Assembly: GCA_903789505.1 (NCBI GenBank) | Contig: CAIFEU010000008.1 | Location: 2,047 to 34,291, forward strand | Direction: 5' to 3' | From: an uncultured Coriobacteriales bacterium | Lineage (GTDB): Bacteria > Actinomycetota > Coriobacteriia > Coriobacteriales > UMGS124 | DNA: 32,245 nt | Part shown: positions 31,640-32,245 of the stretch, one piece after another | Numbering within the stretch: position 1 is the stretch's first letter | How the letters are laid out: every line of letters starts with the position of its first letter | Notes under the pieces: model-generated | What the model was told of the DNA's origin: nothing | Seen by the model: the letters and a program-made list of their open reading frames with translations, nothing else | Databases searched by the model: none | Position numbers and translations under genes: made by a program

Positions 31640-32245
31640 ATGGCAAAGCAGATTGCTTTCAACGCCGAGGCTCGCGCAAAGCTCGCCAAGGGCGTCAACA
31701 CGCTGGCCGACGCTGTCACCGTGACGATGGGCCCGAAGGGCCGCTATGTCGCCCTCCAGCGCTCCTACGGCGCACCGACGATCACCAACGACGGCGTCTC
31801 GGTCGCCAAGGAGATCGAGCTGCAGGACAACATCGAGAACATGGGCGCCCAGCTGGTGAAGGAGGTCGCCACCAAGACCAACGACCTGGTCGGTGACGGC
31901 ACCACGACCGCGACGCTGCTCGCCCAGGTCATCGTCAACGAGGGCCTTCGCAATGTCACCGCTGGCGCCAACCCCCTGGCCATCCGCCGCGGCATCGAGA
32001 AGGCCGTCGACGCGGCCGTCAACGAGATGAAGGAGGCCGCGACGCCCGTCTCCACCAAGGAGCAGATCGCGTCGGTCGGCACCATCTCCGCTGGTGACGC
32101 GCAGATTGGCGACAAGATCGCCGAGGCCATGGAGATCGTCGGCAAGGACGGCGTCATCACCGTCGAGGACTCCCAGACCTTCGGCATCGACACCGTCGAG
32201 GGCATGCAGTTCGACAAGGGCTACATCTCCCCGTACTTCGCCACC
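31640..32245 (+). CDS. groEL: Chaperonin GroEL (5' part, runs off the window)
   Basis: The first 202 codons of the 60-kDa chaperonin. MAKQIAFNAEARAKLAKGV, VTMGPKGRYVAL, ITNDGVSVAKEIEL and the ATP-binding GDGTTTATLLAQ (catalytic Asp of the DGTTT motif) are seen; the window ends in the apical domain at KGYISPYFAT. ATG 31640 has AGGAAAGGA upstream. The reading frame is intact to the last base. Confidence 0.98.
   Translation, partial: MAKQIAFNAEARAKLAKGVNTLADAVTVTMGPKGRYVALQRSYGAPTITNDGVSVAKEIELQDNIENMGAQLVKEVATKTNDLVGDGTTTATLLAQVIVNEGLRNVTAGANPLAIRRGIEKAVDAAVNEMKEAATPVSTKEQIASVGTISAGDAQIGDKIAEAMEIVGKDGVITVEDSQTFGIDTVEGMQFDKGYISPYFAT

Noticed and set aside
1..32245. CRISPR arrays, insertion sequences, long direct repeats
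   Set aside because: No regularly spaced repeats and no transposase or Cas-like product were found on either strand.

Overview
This window is about 32 kb of very GC-rich DNA with dense genes, almost all on the + strand, short spacers, frequent GTG/TTG starts and strong purine-rich ribosome binding sites. The order rplM-rpsI-glmM-glmS-acpS-nnr-alr-(udg)-tsaE-tsaB-rimI-tsaD...groES-groEL is the order known from actinobacteria such as Mycobacterium and Streptomyces. Together with a c-type cytochrome maturation operon, SLH-anchored wall proteins and a TsaB-RimI-TsaD fusion, this points to Actinomycetota, most likely class Coriobacteriia (Eggerthellaceae-like). The taxonomic call is an inference; no rRNA is present.

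Layout. 0.2-0.8 kb: BioY, the biotin-binding subunit of an ECF transporter. 1.1-6.9 kb: a cytochrome c maturation operon, ccmE-ccmF-ccmA-ccmB-ccmC-ccmD. Its CcmE has a Cys-type heme site (CxxxY) and a duplicated OB domain, and no ccmG/ccmH is visible. 6.9-8.9 kb: a two-domain PPK2 gene (polyphosphate:AMP phosphotransferase type) with an in-frame TAG in its linker and no stop in its own frame before the next gene. 9.0 kb: tRNA-Glu(UUC). 9.2-10.2 kb: a membrane-anchored Mrr-like nuclease-fold protein. 10.3-10.7 kb: a small unknown protein behind a promoter overlapped by a perfect inverted repeat.

11.0-23.8 kb is the conserved housekeeping cluster: ribosomal proteins L13/S9 (ending in a textbook terminator), then amino-sugar synthesis (glmM, and glmS with a one-base frameshift), holo-ACP synthase, NAD(P)HX repair enzyme with a 280-residue disordered tail, alanine racemase, type-4 uracil-DNA glycosylase, TsaE, and one 840-residue polypeptide carrying TsaB, RimI and TsaD. 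Much of this serves cell-wall precursor supply (GlmM, GlmS, Alr) and translation (L13, S9, t6A37 synthesis).

23.8-31.0 kb is a cell-surface block inserted between tsaD and groES: a TetR-type regulator, an AT-rich intergenic island, a lone TatA-type protein, a divergent pair made of a polysaccharide pyruvyl transferase and a family-2 glycosyltransferase that share the same C-terminal tail, and a secreted SLH-domain N-acetylmuramoyl-L-alanine amidase. The window closes with groES and the first 202 codons of groEL.

The most notable observations are the duplicated Cys-type CcmE, the TsaB-RimI-TsaD fusion, the matched C-terminal tails of the divergent surface-polysaccharide genes, and three coding anomalies (in-frame TAG in the PPK2 gene, missing PPK2 stop, glmS frameshift). 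The two apparent frameshifts are both one-base losses in G/C-rich tracts, so sequencing error must be excluded before a biological reading.
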